37,563 bases of DNA from Atopobium sp. (GTDB lineage Bacteria; Actinomycetota; Coriobacteriia; Coriobacteriales; Atopobiaceae), in assembly GCA_022732885.1 (NCBI GenBank), contig JAIJTS010000014.1:1-37563 (forward strand). The letters are read 5' to 3'. The position numbers and the translations under genes are program-made. This document shows positions 25,105 to 32,786 of this stretch, piece after piece (the first letter of the stretch is position 1; every line of letters begins with the position of its first letter). The notes under the pieces were generated by a model, which was given only the letters and a program-made list of their open reading frames with translations, searched no databases and was not told the DNA's origin.

Positions 25105-25846
25105 CTTTATCACCAGATTGCTGATCTAGCTCTCCTAAAAACATCCTGTCATCATCGGTGAGCTGAGCGCTCTCTAAAAGATCTGGACGCCACGCACGAG
25201 TGCGAGCAAGCGCAGAGCGTCGTCTCCAGACTGCTACCGCTCCATGATCTCCCGACAAAAGCACCGACGGAACTTCTCGCCCTTCAAAACTTGCTGGTCG
25301 TGTGTACTGAGCATACTCGAGAAGCCCATCGTCAGAAAACGACTCATCCTGTGAGCTCATCTCATCTCCCAGCGCACCAGGAAGCAGGCGCACAACCGAA
25401 TCAATTACGGTAAGCGCGGGAAGCTCTCCGCCAGTTAGTACGTAATCCCCCATAGAAATTACGTCATCTGCCAGCTCATAAACACGCTCATCCATACCCT
25501 CATAGCGCCCACAAACAAACAAGATGCGCTCTTTCTGGGCAAACTCCTGAGCAATTGCCTGAGAATACGGTCTACCTACTGGCGAGAAAAACACCACGTG
25601 AGGCTTTGCATCCACCTGATTAGAAATCTCCCGGACTGCCTCAAAAATGGGAGCGGGCTTCATAAGCATACCTTGTCCGCCACCAAAAGGAGCGTCGTCT
25701 ACCGTACGATGTCTATCATGCGTCCAGTCACGTAAATCATGCGCATAGAACTCAAAAATATTTGCCTTTTGAGCCCTGCCCATGATTGAGGTATTTAAAT
25801 AGGGCGAGAAGACCTCAGGAAAAACTGAGAGCGTTTCTAAACGCAT
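25097..25846 (-). CDS. trmD: tRNA (guanine-37-N1)-methyltransferase
   Basis: SAM-dependent SPOUT methyltransferase that modifies G37 and prevents +1 frameshifting. The knot-fold motifs are visible: DDAPFGGGQGMLMKP, FVCGRYEGMDERV and GDYVLTGGELPALTVID. 249 residues from ATG 25846, with AGGTGA 5 bases upstream; a GTG at 25855 is an alternative. Immediately after rimM (stop at 25848). Confidence 0.97.
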   Translation of the reverse strand: MRLETLSVFPEVFSPYLNTSIMGRAQKANIFEFYAHDLRDWTHDRHRTVDDAPFGGGQGMLMKPAPIFEAVREISNQVDAKPHVVFFSPVGRPYSQAIAQEFAQKERILFVCGRYEGMDERVYELADDVISMGDYVLTGGELPALTVIDSVVRLLPGALGDEMSSQDESFSDDGLLEYAQYTRPASFEGREVPSVLLSGDHGAVAVWRRRSALARTRAWRPDLLESAQLTDDDRMFLGELDQQSGDKDE

Positions 25847-25847
25847 A

Positions 25848-26369
25848 CTACTCACCTAACCTAAGAAGACCTTGGGGAATTGAAACGGTAATAGGTCCCT
25901 CAGCTGGAGCCTCAATGATAAATTCATCTACGGCAGGCATCATTACCTGGCCAAAAGACCCCTCAATTACCCACACATTTTGTGTAGGTCCAACAAGAAC
26001 CTCTGTAATTTCACCCAGAGAACCATGTTCTACATCAATAACTTCTCTACCAACAAGCAAAGAAGCATTTACTAGACTAAAGTTTTCTGGAAGACAATCT
26101 TCTTCTACTAGAAGCGTTTTACCAACAAGCTCTTCTGCGTCAGAGATGGTATCTACACCTTCAAAGGTTACAAGACTACCTTCTCTATCATCAGACTCAA
26201 CAGAAATAACTAAGAACTTCCTTGAACCTTTAAGTGCAGGTGGAACAGGAACAACCGTCATGCCTTCAGCTATAAGAGAAGGAAGGCTGTGAACGGGAAC
26301 CGTCACAACCTCCCCTCTTTTACCATGCGTTTTAACAATTTGAGCAACTGCTCGCCAGTGTTTACGCAA
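25848..26369 (-). CDS. rimM: 16S rRNA processing protein RimM
   Basis: Assembly factor for the 30S head; binds S19. The N-terminal RimM barrel includes AQIVKTHGKRGEVVTVP and the C-terminal PRC-barrel part reads VGREVIDVEHGSLGEITEVL, followed by MMPAVDEFI. 173 residues is typical. The TTG start is two bases after the khpA stop; the ribosome site is weak. Confidence 0.95.
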   Translation of the reverse strand: MRKHWRAVAQIVKTHGKRGEVVTVPVHSLPSLIAEGMTVVPVPPALKGSRKFLVISVESDDREGSLVTFEGVDTISDAEELVGKTLLVEEDCLPENFSLVNASLLVGREVIDVEHGSLGEITEVLVGPTQNVWVIEGSFGQVMMPAVDEFIIEAPAEGPITVSIPQGLLRLGE

Positions 26370-26371
26370 AA

Positions 26372-26674
26372 TTAGCCTACAACCTCGACATCAACAGAGG
26401 TGCCAACACGCTGACCAAGGGCACGAGCCAAAGTACGAATAGCCTTAATGGTTCTACCCTTGCGACCAATGACACGTCCAGCGTCTTCCTCAGAGCAAGA
26501 AACCTCAATCAAGGCTCCATCCTCGCGATCGGTGACGTCGAGTGCAACAGCATCTTCATTATCGACAAGACCACAAACGATGTACTCAACAAGGTCAGCA
26601 ACCTTATCAGAAGGCATCTCTTGAATGTCTTGATCGACAGCGTCTACCTCAGTGGGCTCTGTGAATTCAGACAC
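26372..26674 (-). CDS. khpA: KH-domain RNA-binding protein KhpA
   Basis: Small single-stranded RNA-binding protein linked in Gram-positives to sRNA binding and cell-shape control. The KH motif with the GxxG loop is seen in AGRVIGRKGRTIKAIRTLARA (residues 65-85). 100 residues, about 20 longer than the usual 75-80 because of an acidic N-terminal extension. Between rpsP and rimM as in Bacillus. Three bases separate it from the rpsP stop. Confidence 0.94.
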   Translation of the reverse strand: MSEFTEPTEVDAVDQDIQEMPSDKVADLVEYIVCGLVDNEDAVALDVTDREDGALIEVSCSEEDAGRVIGRKGRTIKAIRTLARALGQRVGTSVDVEVVG

Positions 26675-26677
26675 GAT

Positions 26678-27046
26678 TTACTCAGCCTCTGGAGCCTCGG
26701 ACTCCTCAGCAGCAGCGGCAGCAGCCTCAGCAGCAGCCTCTGCAGCTGCAGCAGCCTTTGCCTGTGCCTTCTTGGAGAGCTTGGTCTTCTTCTCTGCAAC
26801 TGGAGCACCAGTACGAGCAATCTCAATGAGGTGAGAAACTGCGCTTGTTGGCTGAGCGCCCTTTGCTACCCACTCGTCAACCTTCTCAAGGTTGATATCA
26901 ATCGTCTTAGGGCTAGTCAGTGGGTTATAACGACCGACTTCTTCAATGTAACGACCATCGCGAGGCATACGACCATCAGCGACAACTACGCGATAGTACG
27001 GACGCTTCTTGGCACCGTGACGGGCCAGACGAATCTTAACTGCCAA
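26678..27046 (-). CDS. rpsP: 30S ribosomal protein S16
   Basis: Early-binding 30S assembly protein. AVKIRLARHGAKKRPYYRV and VVADGRMPRDGRYIEEVGRY are the conserved N-terminal blocks. The start is TTG at 27046, with GGAGGAG about 6 bases upstream, giving the usual MAVKIRL; an ATG at 27061 would lack a ribosome site. 122 residues versus about 85-90 in many bacteria: after residue 80 there is a low-complexity Lys then Ala/Glu tail (positions 26681-26800). First gene of the eight-gene rpsP-to-PPDK-regulator-like transcript. Confidence 0.96.
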   Translation of the reverse strand: MAVKIRLARHGAKKRPYYRVVVADGRMPRDGRYIEEVGRYNPLTSPKTIDINLEKVDEWVAKGAQPTSAVSHLIEIARTGAPVAEKKTKLSKKAQAKAAAAAEAAAEAAAAAAEESEAPEAE

Positions 27047-27192
27047 TGAAAACTCCTCCATACGAGCGGTGCCTCGGATGATAGACGGGCTGCACCGCAA
27101 AGCCACAAATCGGGTTACAAGTTTACAACAACGCATTAACCTCGAAAAGTATAAATTTGCTCTCTTCAAAAAGTACTCGTAATTTATGTATG

Positions 27193-27204
27193 AAACACTT
27201 GTTC
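27193..27204. promoter_or_regulatory. LexA-like operator upstream of dinB
   Basis: AAACACTTGTTC matches the Gram-positive LexA palindrome core GAAC-N4-GTTC with one mismatch. It lies 24 bases before the dinB ATG and overlaps the expected -35 region of a promoter whose -10 is TATACA (27220-27225). SOS control of DNA polymerase IV is common; that it applies here is inference. Confidence 0.5.
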
Positions 27205-27227
27205 TATTTATTCAAAAAGTATACACT

Positions 27228-28568
27228 ATGTCTATGGAGACGTCAAAGAACATATCAGATAAAACTGCACGTAAATCGTGTGATTTTGAGTGGCATGGTA
27301 AAGCTATTGGCCTTCTCGACCTCGATGCGTTCTTTGCCTCTGTAGAACAACTAGATCATCCCGAGTGGCGTGGAAAACCAGTAATTGTTGGAGGTTCTCC
27401 TCACAAACGAGGAGTTGTTTCAACCGCTTCTTATGAAGCAAGAAAGTATGGTGTTCATTCTGCCATGCCTTCAGCCACTGCGGTCAGGCTCTGTCCGCAT
27501 GCAATTTGGACTTCAGGACGCTATGACAGATACTCAGAAATGAGTGCTCTTGTTATGGATTTTCTCAAAGATGAGACTCCTTTGGTTGAGCAAGTTTCTA
27601 TTGATGAGGCATTTTTTGACATTACTCCTGGAAGATTCTCTAAAGAAAATCCTTTAGAGATTTGTGAGCGCATACAAAAGAAAGTTGCAGCACTAGGCAT
27701 TACCTGCTCCATTGGACTAGGCGCAAACAAGACAATCGCAAAGATTGCCTCTGAACAAGAAAAACCTCGTGGTTTTACTGCTGTGTTCCCTGGCACAGAG
27801 CAGCGCTTTTTAGCTCCCCTACCTATTGAAGCCATGAGTGGTATTGGTCCTGCTATGGCCAAAACACTTCATCAGCAAGGAATCAAAACTCTTGGAGAAC
27901 TCTCAAGAGCAGATGTAGTGCATCTAACATCTCTTGTTGGTAATACGGCCTCAAAGATGATTTCACGGGCTCAAGGAAAAGAACTCTCTGAAGTTCATGA
28001 AGCTGCCAAACCTCGTGATGTTAAGTCTGTTTCTAACGAGAGAACCTTTGAAACAGACTTGTTTGATGAACAAGAAATTGAAGAAGCAATCAGGCACATT
28101 TCTGGTGTGGTAGGAAGACGTCTTCGTCGAAAACAACTTAAAGGTTTTACCGTAACGCTTAAAGTAAAAGCCTCTGCTACAGAGTCTCATACCGCTCAGA
28201 AAAGGATGTCCATACCAACAGATGATGAGCATCGATTTGCAGAAATTGCTATTAAACTTCTTCCAACCATTTGGAAAGAGGGGCAACCAGTAAGATTACT
28301 TGGAGTAGGTATTAGTTCGTTTACTGATGAGGTACACAGCAAGCCCGTCCAGACTTCTCTTTTTGACCAATTTGATACCACGTTTGATGTGGCAGCCTCT
28401 GGACCTGCTACAAAAAAGAAACCTCGGAGTGACTTGCGTCATCTATCCGAGGTAACTGATAAACTCAAAGATAAATTTGGTGCTGATGCTGTGCAGTATG
28501 GCAGAGACCTACGCTTTGAGCATCGCGTTTCTGACACCATGCCTACAGGCAAAAACGAGCAAATCTAG
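27228..28568 (+). CDS. dinB: DNA polymerase IV (Y-family, translesion)
   Basis: Error-prone polymerase for lesion bypass. Catalytic acids are Asp31 in LLDLDAFFASVEQ and Asp126/Glu127 in VSIDEAFFDIT; SYEARKYGVHSAMPSATA and the little-finger domain SVSNERTFETDLFD follow. QTSLFD at about residue 375 looks like a sliding-clamp-binding motif. 446 residues is on the long side. The start is ATG 27228 or 27234; neither has a ribosome site, and a -10 (TATACA) ends two bases before the first, so the mRNA may be leaderless. The only plus-strand gene; its stop is 10 bases from the convergent rsfS stop with no terminator seen. Confidence 0.95.
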   Translation: MSMETSKNISDKTARKSCDFEWHGKAIGLLDLDAFFASVEQLDHPEWRGKPVIVGGSPHKRGVVSTASYEARKYGVHSAMPSATAVRLCPHAIWTSGRYDRYSEMSALVMDFLKDETPLVEQVSIDEAFFDITPGRFSKENPLEICERIQKKVAALGITCSIGLGANKTIAKIASEQEKPRGFTAVFPGTEQRFLAPLPIEAMSGIGPAMAKTLHQQGIKTLGELSRADVVHLTSLVGNTASKMISRAQGKELSEVHEAAKPRDVKSVSNERTFETDLFDEQEIEEAIRHISGVVGRRLRRKQLKGFTVTLKVKASATESHTAQKRMSIPTDDEHRFAEIAIKLLPTIWKEGQPVRLLGVGISSFTDEVHSKPVQTSLFDQFDTTFDVAASGPATKKKPRSDLRHLSEVTDKLKDKFGADAVQYGRDLRFEHRVSDTMPTGKNEQI

Positions 28569-28578
28569 TACACCAACA

Positions 28579-29055
28579 CTACTCAGTAGGATCAGAAGAT
28601 TCTGGAAGATTATCTACCAAATCGTCCTCAGAAAGCTCAAAAGCGGGAGCCAAAGCATCTTCTGGAAGATCAGCATAAGGAATCTCAGAAGTCATAGCGC
28701 CCTCAATATCCAGCTCTACACGAGGAGCATCTGCCCAAAGTCGCTCAAGACGATAGTAAGACCTTACCTCAGGCTGGAATACATGAACAACAACTGAGCC
28801 GTAATCAATCAGAATCCAATTGAGGCCGTCGCGACCCTCAGTAGAACTTGGACGAACGCCGCAATTTGCCGTGACCTTCTCGCGAACTTCATCAACAATA
28901 GCATCAGCTAAACGAGCATTTCCGCCAGTGCAAATAACAAAGTAATCACAAACGTCACTTAAACCAGTAAGGTCAAGAACAAGGATATCTTCAGCTTTCT
29001 TTTGATCTGCAGCAATTGCGGCAGTCTTTGCAAGCTCAAGTGAAGTTACAGCCAT
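28579..29055 (-). CDS. rsfS: Ribosome silencing factor RsfS (Iojap family)
   Basis: Binds L14 and blocks subunit joining under starvation. DILVLDLTGLSDVCDYFVIC, EGRDGLNWILIDYGSVVVHVF and YYRLERLWADAP are the family's conserved blocks. 158 residues from ATG 29055 (GGAG 6 bases upstream), about 40 longer than usual owing to an acidic C-terminal tail. Last gene of the obgE-nadD-yqeK-rsfS operon. Confidence 0.95.
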   Translation of the reverse strand: MAVTSLELAKTAAIAADQKKAEDILVLDLTGLSDVCDYFVICTGGNARLADAIVDEVREKVTANCGVRPSSTEGRDGLNWILIDYGSVVVHVFQPEVRSYYRLERLWADAPRVELDIEGAMTSEIPYADLPEDALAPAFELSEDDLVDNLPESSDPTE

Positions 29056-29084
29056 GAATTTCTCCATTTTCTCATGTAGCCAGG

Positions 29085-29723
29085 CTACTTAGATGTCTTC
29101 TCAATCATCTCATTGTATAGGGCAATTGAGTTTGGATACAAATAACTTCTTGATGAAATCACATACATCATAACGCTACAAAACGCTGTCTCATAAAGCT
29201 CGTCTAGAGAACCGCCACGTAAATATACATTTCTTGTCTCTTCGACGGAGGTATAGTTTGGACGTAGAGGCTCAATGAGATCAGCTACATACAAGATTTT
29301 ATCTAGCTTGCTCATCTGGTGGTCACCTGCAGTGTGCTTCTGAATAGCGCTTAAAATCTCATCAGAGAGCCAAGGATAGATTGCTGGCAGAGTTTTTGCG
29401 GCGAGAGGACCGTGCAAGAGCCCCGCAATTTTTTGATACGGAGCTTCTGCCTGGATACGAAAGTGCTCTGCTAGTTCAATGGTTTTCTCATCAGGAAGTA
29501 GCTTTTCCCAATCATGCAAAATACCTGCAACACGAGCGCTAAACATATCTGCACCATAAACCTGAGCAAGCGTCTCTGCACAATGACCCACAGAGATAGA
29601 ATGTGCAAAACGCTTAGGGCTCTTGTGATACATATGGCTCTTTAAGTCAGACTCAAGCTGATCAATAAGTGCCTGTTGTTCTGAGGTATAAACAATATTT
29701 TTTGAAATAAGTTTTCTTTCCAT
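29085..29723 (-). CDS. yqeK: YqeK-family HD-domain Ap4A hydrolase
   Basis: Predicted symmetrical bis(5'-nucleosyl)-tetraphosphatase that breaks Ap4A into two ADP. HD-domain ligands appear in RFAHSISVGHCAETLA, VAGILHDWEKLLP, HGPLAAKTL, IQKHTAGDHQMS and LYVADLIEP. 212 residues from ATG 29723 with a weak GGGA site; an in-frame ATG at 29777 has none. Its place between nadD and rsfS is the standard arrangement and supports the call. Confidence 0.88.
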   Translation of the reverse strand: MERKLISKNIVYTSEQQALIDQLESDLKSHMYHKSPKRFAHSISVGHCAETLAQVYGADMFSARVAGILHDWEKLLPDEKTIELAEHFRIQAEAPYQKIAGLLHGPLAAKTLPAIYPWLSDEILSAIQKHTAGDHQMSKLDKILYVADLIEPLRPNYTSVEETRNVYLRGGSLDELYETAFCSVMMYVISSRSYLYPNSIALYNEMIEKTSK

Positions 29724-29798
29724 TATTTCCCACAAAGTATTAAGACAAACCTGGTATTCATCTGAATAGCACTGCATTATTGCTAGCGTATATCAATC

Positions 29799-29827
29799 TG
29801 GGCAACATACCTTTGGAGCCTTGCCCA
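29799..29827 (-). repeat. Inverted repeat between nadD and yqeK
   Basis: Minus strand: TGGGCAA/TTGCCCA, 7-bp arms with a 15-base loop, just after the nadD stop in a 105-base gap. No T run follows, so it is not a typical terminator; it may be an RNA processing or stability element. Confidence 0.4.
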
Positions 29828-29828
29828 C

Positions 29829-30515
29829 CTAATTGAGCGGCATTGAATCAGCACCATAAAGACCGTGCTTATGAATATATCCCGTTACTGAATCAGGGGT
29901 GAGATATCTAAGACTCTGACCATTTTGAACTCTATTGCGCAAATAACTTGATGAAATTGCCAGAGCTGGAACTTCAAGGTAGGTTACTTTGAAGTCATAC
30001 GGTGAGTCTGCAATAACCTTTTGAGCGCGGCTTAACTCATAGCCAGGACGTGTTGCAGCAACAAAATGAGCAAGTTCTGATATGGTCTGAGCATCTTTCC
30101 AGGTAACAATATCAGCTATTGCGTCTGCACCAGTAATAAAGAAAAACTCAACATTAGAGGGGTATGCCTTACGTAATCTCATGAGAGTGTCAGCGGTATA
30201 TGTAACACCCTCATGGTCAACTTCAAAGCGAGAGGCTACAAAATGAGGATTATCCGAAGTTGCCAAAAGCGTCATCGAATAACGATCTTCTCCCCTTGTG
30301 ACTTCTTTATTTTGTTTAAATGCAGGACGTCCGGCAGGCATAAAGACAACCACATCAAGACCTAGGTCATCGTATGCTTGCTCAGCAGCTACAAGGTGAC
30401 CGTTATGAATGGGATCAAAAGTTCCACCCATAATTCCCAAACGATAGGTACGGTTTTTATCCTGCCCCAGACAAGGTAGCCCAGGATGCATGTTATTTAA
30501 GACGTTGACTGCCAT
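29829..30515 (-). CDS. nadD: Nicotinate-nucleotide adenylyltransferase
   Basis: Makes deamido-NAD from nicotinate mononucleotide and ATP. The nucleotidyltransferase motif GIMGGTFDPIHNGHLVAAE (residues 27-45) and the C-terminal ISSSYLRNRV are present. 228 residues; the first 24 precede the domain and are extra relative to most homologues. ATG 30515 is 3 bases after the obgE stop; an internal start is possible. Confidence 0.95.
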   Translation of the reverse strand: MAVNVLNNMHPGLPCLGQDKNRTYRLGIMGGTFDPIHNGHLVAAEQAYDDLGLDVVVFMPAGRPAFKQNKEVTRGEDRYSMTLLATSDNPHFVASRFEVDHEGVTYTADTLMRLRKAYPSNVEFFFITGADAIADIVTWKDAQTISELAHFVAATRPGYELSRAQKVIADSPYDFKVTYLEVPALAISSSYLRNRVQNGQSLRYLTPDSVTGYIHKHGLYGADSMPLN

Positions 30516-30518
30516 ACA

Positions 30519-31967
30519 CTACTCAGTTTCTGAGGAAGCCTCAACTACTTGAGATGCACTAGATGAAGCATCTTCAAACTCAACATCTTCGAATTGCTGA
30601 TCTGAAGCGTCCTCGCCAAAAATCTCTATATCATCTACCTTTGGCTTAGTTGGATCCTCATACGTAAAGGTAAGCTCAAGAATACGAATTTCATCGCCGT
30701 CAACAGCGCCAGCCTTTGCCAGTTGTACCTCAAGACCCATACGGTCAAGACGACGTTGTAGATATGCCACAGCTTCGTCGTTATCCCAGTCGGTCTGGAT
30801 AACCATACGTTCAATCTGACCGCCAGAAACACGCCAAGCGTGACGTTCTTCTCGCTCAATACGGAGCTTGCTGTCACGACGAAGTCGCTGATTCTCCCAA
30901 GACTCACTGCGGTCAACCGTAGGAGTGGTGATGGCAATTTCTTTACGAAGCTCTGCAACCTCAGCAGCACAAGTGGTAACAAAGTCATCAAGATTTAAAC
31001 CAGTTACGGTAGAAATAGCAAAGAAAGTTCTACCATCAGCTTCTGCAGCTTTTTTAAGAGCCTCGATAGCATCTTCTGTATCTGGCATGTCACATTTGTT
31101 TGCTACCACAATCTGAGGACGATCTGCCAGCTTTGAAGCATATGCTTTGAGCTCCTCGTTAATAGCGCGGTAGTCCTCTACAGGGTCCCTGCCTTCATAG
31201 CCGCCAGTAACATCAACCATGTGAACGATAAGAGCTGTGCGCTCGATGTGACGAAGGAACTGATGACCAAGGCCCTTACCCTCAGAGGCGCCCTCAATAA
31301 GGCCAGGAACGTCTGCACAAACAAATGACTGACCGTTTTGCGCACGAACAACTCCCAAGTTTGGAACAAGCGTAGTAAAGGGATAGTCCGCAATCTTTGG
31401 ACGAGCAGCGCTGATACGTGCAATAAGAGAGCTCTTGCCAACAGAAGGCATGCCCACTAAAGCCACATCTGCCATGAGCTTCATCTCTAGCTCAATCCAG
31501 TGTTCTTGGGCTGGCTCGCCCTTCTCGGCAAATGCTGGCGCACGCCTCACTGAGGTGACAAAATGAATGTTACCGCGACCACCATTACCACCAGGAGCAA
31601 CAACTACCTGCTCACCTGGGGAAGTAAGGTCAGCAATCTCATAGAGAGGCTCTTGCGTTTCTGGATCAAGCTCACGCACAACGGTTCCTAGAGGTACCTT
31701 GAGCAGCAAATCTTGTCCGTCAGAACCATGGCGGCGAGCGCCCTTACCGTGGGTACCACGCTCTGCTTTAAAGTGATGCTTGTAGCGGTAATCAATCAAA
31801 GACGAGAGCTGCGCGTCTGCAACAATGACAACATTGCCGCCATGACCGCCGTCTCCACCATCAGGACCACCTTTTGGTACATATGCTTCTCGACGGAAAG
31901 ACATGCAGCCCGCGCCGCCGTCTCCGCCTTTTACATTGATATGACAAAGATCAGTGAAAGTTTCCAC
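30519..31967 (-). CDS. obgE: GTPase Obg/CgtA
   Basis: Ribosome-associated GTPase for 50S maturation. Domains: glycine-rich Obg fold (residues 1-160, e.g. GGDGGAGCMSFRREAYVPKG), G domain with G1 GMPSVGKSSLIA, G3 DVPGLIEGA and G4 NKCD, then a C-terminal OCT-like domain and acidic tail. 482 residues, typical for Actinobacteria. GTG start with AAGGAGG upstream. In Bacillus it follows rplU-rpmA; here the Trp transporter cassette lies between. Confidence 0.98.
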   Translation of the reverse strand: METFTDLCHINVKGGDGGAGCMSFRREAYVPKGGPDGGDGGHGGNVVIVADAQLSSLIDYRYKHHFKAERGTHGKGARRHGSDGQDLLLKVPLGTVVRELDPETQEPLYEIADLTSPGEQVVVAPGGNGGRGNIHFVTSVRRAPAFAEKGEPAQEHWIELEMKLMADVALVGMPSVGKSSLIARISAARPKIADYPFTTLVPNLGVVRAQNGQSFVCADVPGLIEGASEGKGLGHQFLRHIERTALIVHMVDVTGGYEGRDPVEDYRAINEELKAYASKLADRPQIVVANKCDMPDTEDAIEALKKAAEADGRTFFAISTVTGLNLDDFVTTCAAEVAELRKEIAITTPTVDRSESWENQRLRRDSKLRIEREERHAWRVSGGQIERMVIQTDWDNDEAVAYLQRRLDRMGLEVQLAKAGAVDGDEIRILELTFTYEDPTKPKVDDIEIFGEDASDQQFEDVEFEDASSSASQVVEASSETE

Positions 31968-32039
31968 GTGTCCTCCTTCTAATACCTTAATGTTACGGCA
32001 TTTACCAGCGAAGCACAGTGAAAACGAGAGAAGTTCTTG

Positions 32040-32786
32040 TTAGAACACGAGGATAACAACAATTACCGCAATGCCAAGAATCATCAATGCAAAATCAGTT
32101 GGTGCAAGAGGATAGCGTTTAAATGCAGATGAGGCGTTCCTTAAATAGAAACCTCGCTGCTCAGCAGCAAGAGCTGAAGCATCAGCTTTTTTAACAGAGC
32201 TCACCAGCAAAGGAACAATCAAAGGCATGGTAAGTTGGAGCTTCTTGACTGGATTTTTGGTATCAAACTCAACGCCTCGAGCCATCTGAGCCTCCATAAT
32301 ATGGTTCATCTCGGAGGCAAAGACGGGTACAAAGCGCAAAACAGTTGCAATGGTAAATGCATAGGGATATGGAACGTGCATAACATCTACGAGTGCATTC
32401 ATGAGGTCTTCCACACGCATAAGCGAGAGCATAGAAAGAAGTGGAAGCGCCAGTGCGATTGTTTTTATAGCAACGTTAAAGCCGCGCTCCAAACCACCTA
32501 CCGTGATGCATAAAAAGAGCACTTGACCAGCAGGAGCAACAAGCGTCTGCACAATACACAAGATAAGGCCTAAAACCGCAAAGCCAAACACCAACTTAAA
32601 AGTCTTCCGAGCATTCTGTGAGACAATTCCCACACAAACGGTGAGCGCTAGTACCGCAAGTACCTCAAGCGTTTTTTGTGCAGCAAAGGCGGCTACAAAG
32701 AGTTCAAGCGCAAACACAAGCTTAGCCACGGGATTTGCCTTATGAAGGAAGCTTGTTCCTTCGGTGTAATCAATAACGCTACCCAC
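32040..32786 (-). CDS. ECF transporter T component (EcfT-like)
   Basis: Transmembrane coupling protein of an energy-coupling-factor importer. Six or so hydrophobic segments; the long cytoplasmic helices carry AQMARGVEF and AAEQRGFYL, corresponding to the two Ala-Arg-Gly motifs that contact the ATPases (the second reads EQRG). 248 residues from GTG 32786, which overlaps the ATPase stop by 8 bases and has AAGGAGG 6 bases upstream; an ATG 18 bases earlier lacks a site. Probably serves the TrpP-like S component upstream. Confidence 0.9.
   Translation of the reverse strand: MGSVIDYTEGTSFLHKANPVAKLVFALELFVAAFAAQKTLEVLAVLALTVCVGIVSQNARKTFKLVFGFAVLGLILCIVQTLVAPAGQVLFLCITVGGLERGFNVAIKTIALALPLLSMLSLMRVEDLMNALVDVMHVPYPYAFTIATVLRFVPVFASEMNHIMEAQMARGVEFDTKNPVKKLQLTMPLIVPLLVSSVKKADASALAAEQRGFYLRNASSAFKRYPLAPTDFALMILGIAVIVVILVF

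Noticed and set aside
26681..26800. Repeat-like GCAGCAGCA tract near the end of rpsP
   Set aside because: It encodes the Ala/Glu-rich tail of S16 in frame; low-complexity coding sequence rather than a mobile or structural repeat.
29069..29096. GTAGCC-T-GGCTAC palindrome between yqeK and rsfS as a hairpin
   Set aside because: A one-base loop is sterically unfavourable and there is no T run; it overlaps the yqeK stop by chance.
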